The position numbers and the translations under genes were made by a program. The notes below the pieces were generated by a model. The model saw nothing but the letters and a program-made list of their open reading frames with translations. It was not told where the DNA came from and made no database searches. A stretch of DNA of 64,000 nucleotides from Lachnospiraceae bacterium (lineage in GTDB: Bacteria; Bacillota; Clostridia; Lachnospirales; Lachnospiraceae): the NCBI GenBank assembly GCA_017936885.1, contig JAGBEO010000011.1:62001-126000 (forward strand), read 5' to 3'. Below, piece after piece: positions 8,720 through 18,395 of the stretch; the first letter of the stretch is position 1, and every line of letters starts with the position of its first letter.

Positions 8720-10053
8720 AATTGGTGAAAAGCAAAAAGAAGTCTTTTTGTATTCTTATAGGGCTGCTGATATTCTTTTTGGGAATGTTGGCAGCTTATG
8801 GCGTCGGGGTGTATAATGACTCTGACCAGTATATTACCATGCATATTCACAGGGAACCGCTTTATCCGTTGTTTCTTGCCTTGTTCCGGGTCATTGTCGG
8901 GGAAGGGTATCTGACGGTGGTGGCGGCAGCGCAGAATATCCTTGCGGCAGTGAGCATTTATGTATTGTCAGAATATGTGACAGAGCGTTTCGGTCTTAGG
9001 CTGTGGGAGGAACTGATAGTGGTTGCTCTGCAGTTAATGCCGCATCTGATGACTAAGTATGTATCCGCGCTGAGTATTTTTCTGGAAAATTCGGTCATGA
9101 GCGAGGCACTTTGTATTCCGCTGTTCCAGTTTTTCTTGTATTTTCTTTTGCGGATGATCTTTGAGCATAGGAAACGGGATATAGCACTTGCGTTATTGTT
9201 TGCTTTTCTATTGTCCATGACCAGAGGACAGATGATGAGTACGATCCTGATGTGGATGGTAATTTTGCTGTTTCAGATGTTTTTCAATAAGAAATATCGT
9301 GCATTAATTGTGCCGATCGTGACGGTTATTGCCGTGTTTGGGTTGCGCAGTCTGACTGTTCATGTGTATAATTATGCCGTTACAGGATATTTCATGGGAA
9401 ATACCTATGGACAGGTTAATACGTTAACAAATGTGATTTATGCCTGTGATGAAGAGGATGGCGCGGTATTTGAAGAAGGGAGTCTGGAACGGGAATTTTT
9501 CGACCGCTTTTATGCGGAAGCGGACGAGATGACAGCCAACTATAAGTATGGCGGTGATTCTTTTACAACCAGAGTACAGCACTTGGAAGATTATCATGAT
9601 ATGCTGAAATTTCAGGTGTTGGAAGCAGATCTGTCGGCATATTATTTTGGGCTTGGCCAGATAGATTATTATGAGCAGAGCAGCATGTCGGATGAGATGG
9701 CGGGAATTATGATCCGCAAACTTTTGCCGGAATGCTTCGGGCGGTGGCTGTATGACTATGTGCTGCTTTGTACCTATGGATTTGTGAGAAGCATTGCAGT
9801 GGTTCATCCGCTGATCAACTGGGCGGCGCTGCTTCTTTATGTGACAGCGGCGGTGCTTGCCGCATGGCAGTTATGCCGTAGAAAACGCAGTGAAGCTGTG
9901 TGGACTATGGGCGTGGCGCTGTTGTTTATCTGTGCGAATGTATGTGCGACTTCCATGACGATCATGTGTCTTTCCAGATATATGATATATGGCTTTTCCA
10001 TATTTTATATTGCACTGTTTCTTGTGGGACGGGAGTGGCTGCGAGATATATAA
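8707..10053 (+). CDS. Polytopic membrane protein, possibly GT-C type glycosyltransferase
   Basis: About 448 residues with roughly ten hydrophobic segments. Family not recognised with certainty. An acidic DSDQY motif sits after the first helix, followed by HREPLYPLFL, an arrangement common in GT-C transferases that use polyprenyl-phosphate sugars at the outer face. A large hydrophilic loop (about residues 240-335) lies between later helices. The start is uncertain. TTG 8707 overlaps the preceding gene by 13 nt. TTG 8722 or GTG 8725, with GGAG upstream, would give a slightly shorter protein. It sits between the dehydrogenase and the epimerase of one sugar pathway. Confidence 0.6.
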   Translation: MEIIKLVKSKKKSFCILIGLLIFFLGMLAAYGVGVYNDSDQYITMHIHREPLYPLFLALFRVIVGEGYLTVVAAAQNILAAVSIYVLSEYVTERFGLRLWEELIVVALQLMPHLMTKYVSALSIFLENSVMSEALCIPLFQFFLYFLLRMIFEHRKRDIALALLFAFLLSMTRGQMMSTILMWMVILLFQMFFNKKYRALIVPIVTVIAVFGLRSLTVHVYNYAVTGYFMGNTYGQVNTLTNVIYACDEEDGAVFEEGSLEREFFDRFYAEADEMTANYKYGGDSFTTRVQHLEDYHDMLKFQVLEADLSAYYFGLGQIDYYEQSSMSDEMAGIMIRKLLPECFGRWLYDYVLLCTYGFVRSIAVVHPLINWAALLLYVTAAVLAAWQLCRRKRSEAVWTMGVALLFICANVCATSMTIMCLSRYMIYGFSIFYIALFLVGREWLRDI

Positions 10054-10110
10054 GAATGCCGTGGGATCATGGCATAATAAAAACGGAATAACAGAAGTGA
10101 GGATGGAAAA

Positions 10111-11088
10111 ATGGGTTATCAGGATATTAAATTTGATGCTGACAGCGTGTTTCTGGTAGGCGGCGGCGCCGGATTTATCGGTTCCAATATTTGTGAGGCA
10201 CTGATCAACATGGGATACACCGTGCGTTGTCTGGATGATTTGTCCACCGGAAAATATGAGAATATTGAACCTTTGATCGAAAATGAGAGATTTACTTTTA
10301 TCAAGGGGGATATTCGTAATCTGGATACCTGCTTAGAGGCATCCAAAGGAGCAGACTATGTACTCAATCAGGCGGCTTGGGGAAGCGTGCCGAGAAGTAT
10401 TGAGATGCCGCTTTTGTATGAAGAGATCAATATCCGCGGTACATTAAATATGATGGAAGCGGCAAGAGTCAACGGCGTTAAGAAATTCGTCTATGCTTCC
10501 AGTTCTTCTGTGTACGGCAACACACCCACACTTCCCAAGAAAGAAGGGCAGGAAGGAAAAGTCATTTCTCCTTATGCGCTGACCAAGAAGGTAGATGAAG
10601 AGTACGGCCGTCTCTATAAAGAACTTTACGGACTGGATACTTATGGATTGCGTTATTTTAATGTATTTGGACGCAGGCAGGACCCGGACGGTATGTATGC
10701 GGCAGTCATTCCGAAGTTTATTAAACAGCTTCTGCACGGCGAGGTACCTACGATCAACGGTGACGGCAGACAGTCCAGAGACTTTACGTATATTGACAAT
10801 GTAATCGAAGCAAATCTGCGCGCCTGCCATGCTTCCAGTGAGGCAGCGGGACAGGCATTTAACATCGGTGCCGGAGGCAGACTGTATTTGATTGATATTT
10901 ATAACCATCTTTGCAAAGCATTGGGCAAAGAGGTGGAACCTAATTACGGACCAAACCGTAAGGGTGATGTAAGGGATTCCAATGCAGATATCAGTAAGGC
11001 AAGGGAACTTCTCGGGTATGATCCGGAATATGATTTCGAGAAAGGTATTGCGCTGGCGATTGACTGGTATAAGGAGTATTTGAAATAA
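10111..11088 (+). CDS. UDP-N-acetylhexosamine 4-epimerase (WbpP/TviC-like SDR)
   Basis: A 325-residue extended SDR. The NAD-binding motif GGGAGFIGSN is at about 17-26, SSSVYG near 131-136 and the catalytic Tyr155-x3-Lys159 in SPYALTKK. ADYVLNQAAWGSVPRS and YFNVFGRRQDP are typical of WbpP/TviC-type epimerases acting on GlcNAc/GalNAc or their uronic acids. With the 6-dehydrogenase at 7403 it makes the UDP-GalNAcA pathway known from Vi antigen and Pseudomonas O6. Exact substrate order is inferred. Confidence 0.9.
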   Translation: MGYQDIKFDADSVFLVGGGAGFIGSNICEALINMGYTVRCLDDLSTGKYENIEPLIENERFTFIKGDIRNLDTCLEASKGADYVLNQAAWGSVPRSIEMPLLYEEINIRGTLNMMEAARVNGVKKFVYASSSSVYGNTPTLPKKEGQEGKVISPYALTKKVDEEYGRLYKELYGLDTYGLRYFNVFGRRQDPDGMYAAVIPKFIKQLLHGEVPTINGDGRQSRDFTYIDNVIEANLRACHASSEAAGQAFNIGAGGRLYLIDIYNHLCKALGKEVEPNYGPNRKGDVRDSNADISKARELLGYDPEYDFEKGIALAIDWYKEYLK

Positions 11089-11146
11089 GCTCTGCCTGCG
11101 TATGCTGTGCTTCACGTATATGCCACAGTGCAATAAGGGAATATTT

Positions 11147-12091
11147 ATGGAAATCAGACTTGGCGGCTACCGTATCCAGATAGCCAGAGAATATCACATT
11201 ACGAATACAATGCCGAGGATTTATAATGCTAAGGGGCAGCTGCTTGAGACCTACTTTATTAAAAATAGGCACTCTCAGCATGCCCCTTTTGGGCATGAAG
11301 GGAAGTATTTTTTTTGGGACCGCTATAATTATGGACTGGATACTCATTTCTACGGGCCGGAATCCATGGCGAAGCCGCTTGGCAAACCGGTTGTGAAATA
11401 CGGGATGCTGACAGAATCCAAGGGCATTGTACCAAAGGATTATGAGATCTTCCGGAAACATAAGGGGCTGGAGAAGGAATTTCGCTATATTTTTACGTAC
11501 GATGATGAGATTCTGAATACCATTCCCAATGCGGCATTCTACCCCATCTGTGCACAGGTTTGGTATGGCAGAGACGGCAGCGAATATGTGCTGGATGGTG
11601 AAAATTATCGGAATAAAACGAAGGGCGTGTCTATTCTTTCTTCCGACAAGGTATTGTGCCCGTTGCATAAGGCCAGGATCGAGACGGCGCGATACTGCAA
11701 GAGAACGGGTATTGCGGATGTTTATGGTACCTTTGACGGCGGCGGTTATTGCAAAGTGGATGATACGCTGAAAGAATACCGCTATTCTTTTTCTTTTGAA
11801 AATGATATCTCCGATTATTTCTTTACGGAGAAGATTACGAACTGTTTTGCGGCGCAGACGATTCCGATTTATTTGGGAGCGCGTAAGATCGGTGATTTTT
11901 TCAATGAGGATGGTATTATTTTCATTACCGAAAAGGATTTAGGTCATTTAGAGGATGTGCTGAAGCAGTGTACACCGGAAGAATATGAGAGAAGACTTCC
12001 GGCGGTACTGGATAATTATAACAGAGTGCAGGAATATTTAAATATGCAGGATTATCTGTATGAGCACCATTTGAGTCATGCCGAAAAATAA
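11147..12091 (+). CDS. GT10-like (alpha-1,3/4-fucosyltransferase family) glycosyltransferase
   Basis: About 314 residues. The C-terminal half has the GT10 signature: YRYSFSFENDIS, then FFTEKITNCF and TIPIYLGA. In this family those motifs bind GDP-fucose and hold the catalytic region. The N-terminal half is divergent. ATG 11147 is preferred because AAGGGA sits 6 nt upstream; the ATG at 11102 has no ribosome binding site. No GDP-fucose biosynthesis genes are in the window, so the donor must be made elsewhere or may be another GDP sugar. Confidence 0.75.
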   Translation: MEIRLGGYRIQIAREYHITNTMPRIYNAKGQLLETYFIKNRHSQHAPFGHEGKYFFWDRYNYGLDTHFYGPESMAKPLGKPVVKYGMLTESKGIVPKDYEIFRKHKGLEKEFRYIFTYDDEILNTIPNAAFYPICAQVWYGRDGSEYVLDGENYRNKTKGVSILSSDKVLCPLHKARIETARYCKRTGIADVYGTFDGGGYCKVDDTLKEYRYSFSFENDISDYFFTEKITNCFAAQTIPIYLGARKIGDFFNEDGIIFITEKDLGHLEDVLKQCTPEEYERRLPAVLDNYNRVQEYLNMQDYLYEHHLSHAEK

Positions 12092-12245
12092 GTAACTGTG
12101 CATAAAATTTGTCTGCCGGGGTGTACTAAGGAACGTATATTGAATGTTTTTATAGCGGGAAAGGCTCGTGCGGGATAGATGGAACAATGCAGGTCAAGTT
12201 GCACAGGTTAGACAGACAGCAGAAAAGACAGAAGGAGAGAAAACC

Positions 12246-13166
12246 ATGAAATACAAAGTAGTCGTATTTGGTGTGAAAGACACCTCGGAGAATATTGTCA
12301 GTTTCATACAGGAGCAGATCTGCCCGGTGGATCTGGTCATTACCATCAGCCCGGAGGTGACGAAGAAAAATCAGGTTTCCGGCTACAAAGGGCTTTCTTT
12401 CCTGACGGAGAAATACGGGATTCCTGTACATGAGGCGGATAGTTATTTTCTGACAGACGAGAAGACGCAGAAGTTCATGCAGGAAAATGAGTTTGATATC
12501 GGTATTTCCATGGGTTGGCAGCGACTGATGCCGAAATCCGTGTTAGACTGTTTCAAGTACGGAGTGTTCGGATTCCATGGGAATTGCGGTTATCTGCCTT
12601 TTGGCAGAGGACGTTCTCCGCTTAACTGGTCGATTATCTTAGGGGACACCAGATTTAATCTGAACCTGTTCAAATATGACGAGAAGGCGGACAGCCCTAA
12701 TGTGTTTGCCACGGAGATGTTTTCCATTACGCCCCATGATGATATTCGTACGGCGCAGTATAAGAATATGATTTGTTCTAAGAACCTGATCCGTAAGCTG
12801 TTAAAGGCTTATGAAGAGGATCGCATTGAGATTCGTACGGATTCTAAGGATTTTGATTCCTGGTATAATAAGCGGACTGCGGTGGACGGAAAGATTGATT
12901 TTCATGCAAGAACCCGTGAGATCTACAATCTGATCCGCGGTGTGGCGGCGCCTTTTCCGGGAGCGTTTGCGATGCTTGGGGAAGAGAAGGTGACAGTATG
13001 GGAAGCCCATCCTTTTGATGAAATGATCGATTTCTCAGCCTATGCACCGGGAGAGGTTATTGATATCTTCGACGGAAAGCTTGTGGTACGTACCGTGGAC
13101 GGCTCACTGCTGATCGACAGATATGAGTGTCACGGACAGATCCGGGTGGGAGATGTATTAAACTGA
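12246..13166 (+). CDS. Formyltransferase-family protein (sugar N-formyltransferase candidate)
   Basis: About 306 residues. The N-terminal Fmt-like Rossmann domain contains GFHGNCGYLP and RGRSPLNW; a C-terminal OB-like part begins near residue 215. Such enzymes use N10-formyl-tetrahydrofolate to formylate an amino sugar. The canonical triad is Asn-x-His plus Asp. Here His111 and Asp149 are present, but the Asn position is Gly109, as in the GFH-type subgroup. ATG 12246 is fixed by AAGGAG at 12232-12237. A plausible substrate is the UDP-4-amino sugar from the 1333-4410 genes. The 154 bp before it hold no gene. Confidence 0.75.
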   Translation: MKYKVVVFGVKDTSENIVSFIQEQICPVDLVITISPEVTKKNQVSGYKGLSFLTEKYGIPVHEADSYFLTDEKTQKFMQENEFDIGISMGWQRLMPKSVLDCFKYGVFGFHGNCGYLPFGRGRSPLNWSIILGDTRFNLNLFKYDEKADSPNVFATEMFSITPHDDIRTAQYKNMICSKNLIRKLLKAYEEDRIEIRTDSKDFDSWYNKRTAVDGKIDFHARTREIYNLIRGVAAPFPGAFAMLGEEKVTVWEAHPFDEMIDFSAYAPGEVIDIFDGKLVVRTVDGSLLIDRYECHGQIRVGDVLN

Positions 13167-13209
13167 TATGTTAATTTTGGCAGGTTGAGAGAAAGGCATA
13201 GGAATTAAC

Positions 13210-13947
13210 ATGAAGATTGCTGTACGGATGGATGATATTTCTCCGCAGATGGATTGGGCGAAGTGGAAGCGTGCCAATCAGATTCTTGCGGAGCACCATA
13301 TCACGCCGCTTTTGGGTGTGGTACCGGATAATCTGGATGATAATTTAATCAAAGAAAACGAATCTGCTTTCAAGGAAGAGTTTTGGAGTTTTTTAAGAAA
13401 ATGTCAGGATGAAGGGTATGTCCTTGCGTTGCATGGATGCCATCATGTCTATGATACGAACAAGGGCGGTATGTTCCCCCTTAATTCTTTTTCCGAATTT
13501 GCGGGACATTCCTATGAGACGCAGTATGAACGGCTTTCCCATGGGAAGAAGATTCTGGAGGAGCATGGCATACGGGTGGAGATGTTTATGGCTCCGGCAC
13601 ACAGCTATGACAGAAATACGCTGAAAGCGCTGCGTGAGCTTGGTATCAGTAAGATGACGGACGGATTTGGAATGAATCCCTACATGTACCGCGGTATGAC
13701 GTTTTATCCTATTGCTCATCATCTGGAAAAGCAGTGGAACAAACCGGGATATACAACCTATGTTCTCCATACGAACACGATGGAGGAAAAGGATTTTGAA
13801 CGAATTGAACGAATTGTGTCACAGCAGGATGTGATTTCTTACCGTGAATATTTGCAGGTGGAGCCGAAGCGGGCAGGTATACTATATCGTGTGTCAGAAT
13901 ACGGGATGGCTAAGGCGAAGCATATGCTTGTGAAGATCAGATCATGA
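13210..13947 (+). CDS. DUF2334-like polysaccharide deacetylase-fold protein
   Basis: A 245-residue protein without signal peptide. It has the CE4-like metal site: an N-terminal RMDDIS motif (Asp8, Asp9) and LHGCHH further on; MAPAHSYD forms a later conserved loop. This matches the DUF2334/NodB-like superfamily of metal-dependent deacetylases acting on N-acetyl sugars. Lack of an export signal suggests a cytoplasmic substrate, perhaps a lipid-linked intermediate or nucleotide sugar (inference). It follows the formyltransferase by 43 bp, so one may expose the amine that the other acylates. Confidence 0.75.
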   Translation: MKIAVRMDDISPQMDWAKWKRANQILAEHHITPLLGVVPDNLDDNLIKENESAFKEEFWSFLRKCQDEGYVLALHGCHHVYDTNKGGMFPLNSFSEFAGHSYETQYERLSHGKKILEEHGIRVEMFMAPAHSYDRNTLKALRELGISKMTDGFGMNPYMYRGMTFYPIAHHLEKQWNKPGYTTYVLHTNTMEEKDFERIERIVSQQDVISYREYLQVEPKRAGILYRVSEYGMAKAKHMLVKIRS

Positions 13948-14071
13948 AGAAGATCGGGCAAGGCGGCGTTAATACACTGTTTTTTACAAAATTGTACAAT
14001 TGGGGCTGCATTGCGTTATGACGGAATGCGTCTTGATTGCAGTGAAATGCTCTGATAAGGAGAAATAATAC

Positions 14072-15220
14072 ATGGCACCGAAACGAGTATTACATGTACT
14101 GGGCGGTACATCGCTTGGCGGCGCGGAGAGCCGCATTATGGATTTATACAGACAGATGGATCGGGATCAGATTCAGTTTGATTTCCTTGTCCATTCTGAT
14201 GAGCAGCCGCGCAGACCGCAGTATTTTGATGAGGAAATCAAGAAGCTGGGAGGGAACATCTATGTGCTTCCCAAAATGAAGCTTTACAATTACAGTGCTT
14301 ATCGTCAGGCAATCGCAGATTTCTTTCAGGTACATCACGAATTTGTGGCGGTACACGGTCATATGACAAGCACAGCCGCGATCTATCTGCCGATTGCGAA
14401 GCAATACGGGATACCGAGAACGATTGCCCATGCCAGAAGCGCAGGTGTAGACAAAGGACTGAAAGGACTGGCTACGCGCATGATGCGCCGCGGGCTTGCG
14501 GATAAGGCAGAGGATTGTTTTGCCTGTTCTAAGGAGGCAGCCGTATCTGTATTTGGTCAAAGGGCATATGATGCCGGAAGGGTGACTATTGTCCCAAATG
14601 CCATCAACCCGGACAGATTTGCTTTTTGCGGGGAGCTTCGGCAAAGCATCCGCGGCAGGCTGAAACTGGGAGAAGATTTTGTAGTTGGTCATGTGGGCAG
14701 ATTTCATTATTCTAAAAATCATGAATATCTGATTCGTGTCTTCGCGGCGTTCCAAGAAAAATATGAAAAGCAGAGCGGAAAAGGAGCAGTGCTTCTTCTT
14801 TTGGGAGAGGGTGCGCTGATGGAGCAGGCGAAGGAACTGTGCAGGATGCTTGGGATAGAGAAGAATGTTATCTTTGCCGGAAACTGCGGCAATGTTGAAG
14901 AATACTATAATGCAATGGATTTGTTTTGTTTCCCGTCCAGATTTGAGGGACTTCCCGGAACGGTAGTGGAAGCACAGGCAAACGGTCTGCCATGCATTAT
15001 TTCTGATCGGATTACTCCGGAAGTGGCGGTGACGGAGCTGGTTTGCTGTGAAAGTATCGACAAGGCTCCCGAAGCATGGGTCAAGCTTATGATGGACAAG
15101 GCGATGCATATGGGGGAGAGAAGATCCCGTATGGACGAGATCACTGATGCGGGTTTTGATGTCAGAAGACAGGCAGAGAAGTTACAGGCATATTATTTGG
15201 AATTGGCAGGCAGAAGCTGA
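14072..15220 (+). CDS. GT4 glycosyltransferase
   Basis: A 382-residue GT-B transferase with N-terminal HVLGGTSLGGAESR (acceptor-side glycine loop), donor-half HVGRFHYSKNHE and the E-x7-E motif EGLPGTVVEAQANGLPC. It resembles capsular GT4 enzymes found with EPS genes in Firmicutes; donor and acceptor cannot be assigned. AAGGAG sits about 10 nt before the ATG. Confidence 0.85.
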   Translation: MAPKRVLHVLGGTSLGGAESRIMDLYRQMDRDQIQFDFLVHSDEQPRRPQYFDEEIKKLGGNIYVLPKMKLYNYSAYRQAIADFFQVHHEFVAVHGHMTSTAAIYLPIAKQYGIPRTIAHARSAGVDKGLKGLATRMMRRGLADKAEDCFACSKEAAVSVFGQRAYDAGRVTIVPNAINPDRFAFCGELRQSIRGRLKLGEDFVVGHVGRFHYSKNHEYLIRVFAAFQEKYEKQSGKGAVLLLLGEGALMEQAKELCRMLGIEKNVIFAGNCGNVEEYYNAMDLFCFPSRFEGLPGTVVEAQANGLPCIISDRITPEVAVTELVCCESIDKAPEAWVKLMMDKAMHMGERRSRMDEITDAGFDVRRQAEKLQAYYLELAGRS

Positions 15221-15288
15221 GAAAAGAGCGAAAAATAAGTTTTATATAAACACGAGCTTTGATTGTTTGACCATAAATATGGTGAAAT

Positions 15289-15293
15289 GGAGG
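15289..15293 (+). promoter_or_regulatory. Ribosome binding site fixing the start at 15300
   Basis: GGAGG with a 6-nt spacer to ATG 15300. It argues against the longer reading from 15147, which would overlap the previous gene by 74 nt. Confidence 0.6.
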
Positions 15294-15299
15294 TTGACT

Positions 15300-16415
15300 A
15301 TGAACCGGACCAAAAAGAGGATAATGCTGCTGGTACCTATGCTCCATCAGGGAGGGTTTGAAAAGGTCTGTGTTGTGACAGCCAGGCTTTTGGAACCCTA
15401 CTATGATGTATATGTGGTTATTTTCGATTCCAAGGATATCGCCTATGATATCAAGGGAATCAATGTGATTGATCTGCGTCTCGGAAGTAAAAAGGGTGTG
15501 CCTGCCAAAGTGATGCAGGTGTTCAGAAGATGTGTAAGTGTCCGACGTTTGAAGAACAGCTTAAAAATCGATATTTCCTACAGCTTCGGTCCCACAGCGA
15601 ATCTTGTGAATGCGCTGACACGGCGGCATAATCAAGTCTGGCTGGGAATCAGAAGTTATATGGATATGGGCAATCCCAGACAAATTCGCTTTTTTAGCAG
15701 ACATTCTGACAAGCTGATCTGCTGCTCGGAAATGATACACAGAGAGATAGAAGAGAAATATAAGTGCGGCCATGCATACACACTGCACAATCCTTTTGAT
15801 ATTGCAGAGGTGAATGCGCTGGCGCTGCAGGAAGAGCCGGAGCTTCCGTGGGAAGACGGCAGGATCATAGTCTCTATGGGAAGAGAAGACGTGGTTAAGG
15901 GATTCTGGCATCTGCTTAAGATTTTCAGCGAGGTACATAAGAAACTCCCAGATACGAAGCTGATGATTATAGGTAAGGGAGAATTTGAGGAATACAGACA
16001 GTTGGCGGTTGATCTTGGAATTGACGATGCAGTATATTTCACGGGCCTTAAGAGGAATCCTTATCCTTATCTTAAGAAAAGTACACTTTATCTGCTGACG
16101 TCTTATTACGAAGGCTTTCCTAATGCCCTGGTGGAGGCCATGGCGCTGGGGATTCCGGCGGTGGCAACGGATTGCATGACTGGCCCCAGAGAGATTCTGG
16201 AGGATAAGTATGGTATCTTAATACCGAATATGCCCCCTGAACCGGATATGAATGCGGCGAATATCAGCAGAGAGGAAAAGACGGTAGCATCCTGTCTTGT
16301 GGGATTGTTAGAGGATGAAAAAGAGATGGAGCGTTACAGGAAGCTATCGGTGGAGAGAGCGTCCATGTATTCTAAAGAGGAATATATACAGAAAATACGG
16401 GAGTGGGCAGAATGA
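15300..16415 (+). CDS. GT4 glycosyltransferase
   Basis: About 371 residues. The N-terminal MLHQGGFEKV loop and the donor-half SMGREDVVKGF and EGFPNALVEAMALGIPAVATDC motifs place it in GT4. The TDCMTGPREIL ending of the motif is common among capsular GT4 enzymes that transfer hexoses or N-acetylhexosamines. Sugar specificity is unknown. The two GT4 genes here are adjacent and probably add successive residues. Confidence 0.85.
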   Translation: MNRTKKRIMLLVPMLHQGGFEKVCVVTARLLEPYYDVYVVIFDSKDIAYDIKGINVIDLRLGSKKGVPAKVMQVFRRCVSVRRLKNSLKIDISYSFGPTANLVNALTRRHNQVWLGIRSYMDMGNPRQIRFFSRHSDKLICCSEMIHREIEEKYKCGHAYTLHNPFDIAEVNALALQEEPELPWEDGRIIVSMGREDVVKGFWHLLKIFSEVHKKLPDTKLMIIGKGEFEEYRQLAVDLGIDDAVYFTGLKRNPYPYLKKSTLYLLTSYYEGFPNALVEAMALGIPAVATDCMTGPREILEDKYGILIPNMPPEPDMNAANISREEKTVASCLVGLLEDEKEMERYRKLSVERASMYSKEEYIQKIREWAE

Positions 16416-16493
16416 CGGGTGTTGTTCGCAAGTATTCGGCGGCTGTGATTGCAGATTGAAAGCAGAGCCGGAAGCGTTTGTGCGGATGGCGGC

Positions 16494-18395
16494 ATGAGGC
16501 AGAGTTTGAAAATGACGAAAGAAACAATGGGACAGACGAAAGGAAATGACAATCAATCAAAAGAAAATGTAGTCAGGGTTATGTTTAGAAAGCTCCTGGG
16601 TAGTGGAAGACAGATTGCGGTAAAGCTGGCATTTGCGCTTCTCTATGCCCTTTTCATTGTGTTGGGAGATTTCGATCAGGTGCTGGGGCAGACAGGCGGA
16701 GAGACTGCGGGAGAGATTATTGGCTGGTGGCTGCTTGTCTTTCTGATACTGACGATTGTTTTCGGAGCGCTGGATCATCGCAGAGCCGTACCGCGTCCGA
16801 TAGGCAGAATGGAGAAACGCTTTTACAGGGATTATATGTATCTTGTCTTTGCGGGTATTTGTTTCGTGTGCTGGCTGCCATATCTGCTTCTTTATTTTCC
16901 GGGCTGGATCAGCAATGATTCTGTCTGGCAGTTAGAGCAGGTATGCGGCTGGGTGGAGGCATCGAATCATCATCCCTATTTTCATACGATGATTATTAAA
17001 TGCTTTTTTATGTTGGGATTTCGGATATTCGGAACCTATACGGGAGCGGTGGCTGCTTTTGTGGTGGCACAGATGGTATTTATGGCGTGTGTCTATGCCC
17101 TTGTGATATATGATTTTTATAAAAAGGGTGTACATATCTTCTGGCTGGCGCTGGGATTGTTCTTCTATGCGGGGCTTCCCATGAACGGACTTTATGCTAC
17201 CTGTATGGGGAAGGATGTGATCTTTGCCGGGGTGCTGCTTCTGTATGTACGGGAGATTTATTTGTTTCTTGGTAAGGAAAAACAGGAGATTGCGCTGGAG
17301 GCATACGCTGAAAGAGCGCACGCAGGAAAAGGATACGCAAAAAAAGTCCGGGCAGAAAAGGCAAATACGGAAGAAAACCGGACAGGGAAATTGCTGACAG
17401 GGAAAACAGATACTAAGACGGCAGGCAGAAAGCGGAAACTTAGCATAGCTGAGGGAAAAGTATGGCGGTGGCTTGGAAATCATAAGTCATACCTTTGTTT
17501 AACGAGTTACGGTTTCCTTATTTGTGTGTTGCGAAGTAACGGTATTCTGGTCTTTGCAGGCACCGCAGCAGGTATGATACTCTCAAGGGCTTTGCGTAAG
17601 CAGGCACAGTTTCCACGCTTTAAAAAAATTCTCATAAGCAGTGTGATCGTGCTGGGCTGTTATCTGGTTTATCACGGTCCTGTGCTGGATGCCCTGCATG
17701 TGACACAGCCAGATACCATAGAAGGGCTTACCATGCCTACCCAGCATATTATCAGCGCTTATGTGAATAATGGGAAGATCACGGAAGAAGAACTGGCACT
17801 CTTAAATCAGGCGGTGCCCATGGAAAATATAGCAGCCTACTATAATCCGTATTATTTCGATATTGTGAAAGAATATATCCGCGCAGAGGGAAACCAGCAG
17901 GTTATTGCAGACAATAAGGGAGCCTTTTTCAAGGCATGGCTACAGATCGGACTGCGCAATCCGCTGCAGTATCTGGATGCGGAAGTGAGGCAGACTTGCG
18001 GGTATTGGATGTTTGATATCAATGAGCCGATTTATGAGCAGTACCGTATGGCGGAGAATCCGTTTGAGCTTACCGTACAGCGGAAGGTATTCAGCTATGA
18101 TTTCGGGCTGTGGATGGATGATTTTCTGATGAAATTCCAGGATTTCTATAACTGGGTATGGAGTCTGGGACTTACTACGTGGACGATGCTTGCCTGTATG
18201 GCATATGCCTTGTACCGCAGAAGAAGCTGTCTGCCCTATCTGCCTTATGTGATGCTGTTTGTGTCTTTGCTGCTTGCCACACCGGTACATGCGGAGTTTC
18301 GTTATACGTACGGCATGTTTGTGGCATTGCCGTTTGTGATTGGGATAACGTTGAAAAGGGAGGAGGGTTACGAGAGTGATGAAAAAATGGTTTAA
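16494..18395 (+). CDS. DUF6020-type polytopic membrane protein with hydrophilic insert
   Basis: About 633 residues. After a polar N-terminus come many membrane segments. YFPGWISNDS and HHPYFHT, placed around an outside loop, are features of the DUF6020 family, which looks like a GT-C glycosyltransferase; enzymatic activity is inferred. A Lys/Ala/Glu/Thr-rich stretch (about 17285-17445) interrupts two helices and looks like a late insertion. Start is uncertain (TTG 16449, ATG 16494, 16512, 16527 or 16581), because none has a convincing ribosome binding site. It overlaps the next gene by 20 nt. Confidence 0.65.
   Translation: MRQSLKMTKETMGQTKGNDNQSKENVVRVMFRKLLGSGRQIAVKLAFALLYALFIVLGDFDQVLGQTGGETAGEIIGWWLLVFLILTIVFGALDHRRAVPRPIGRMEKRFYRDYMYLVFAGICFVCWLPYLLLYFPGWISNDSVWQLEQVCGWVEASNHHPYFHTMIIKCFFMLGFRIFGTYTGAVAAFVVAQMVFMACVYALVIYDFYKKGVHIFWLALGLFFYAGLPMNGLYATCMGKDVIFAGVLLLYVREIYLFLGKEKQEIALEAYAERAHAGKGYAKKVRAEKANTEENRTGKLLTGKTDTKTAGRKRKLSIAEGKVWRWLGNHKSYLCLTSYGFLICVLRSNGILVFAGTAAGMILSRALRKQAQFPRFKKILISSVIVLGCYLVYHGPVLDALHVTQPDTIEGLTMPTQHIISAYVNNGKITEEELALLNQAVPMENIAAYYNPYYFDIVKEYIRAEGNQQVIADNKGAFFKAWLQIGLRNPLQYLDAEVRQTCGYWMFDINEPIYEQYRMAENPFELTVQRKVFSYDFGLWMDDFLMKFQDFYNWVWSLGLTTWTMLACMAYALYRRRSCLPYLPYVMLFVSLLLATPVHAEFRYTYGMFVALPFVIGITLKREEGYESDEKMV

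Noticed and set aside
10054-10080. Terminator after the membrane protein gene
   Set aside because: A short ATGCC/GGCAT stem is present, but the following bases are A-rich on the + strand, not a U-run.
13990-14001. 12-bp palindrome AATTGTACAATT before a GT4
   Set aside because: About sixteen palindromes of this length are expected by chance in 64 kb.
15147-15299. N-terminal extension of the GT4 at 15300
   Set aside because: It overlaps the upstream gene by 74 nt and the extra residues match no family; GGAGG favours ATG 15300.
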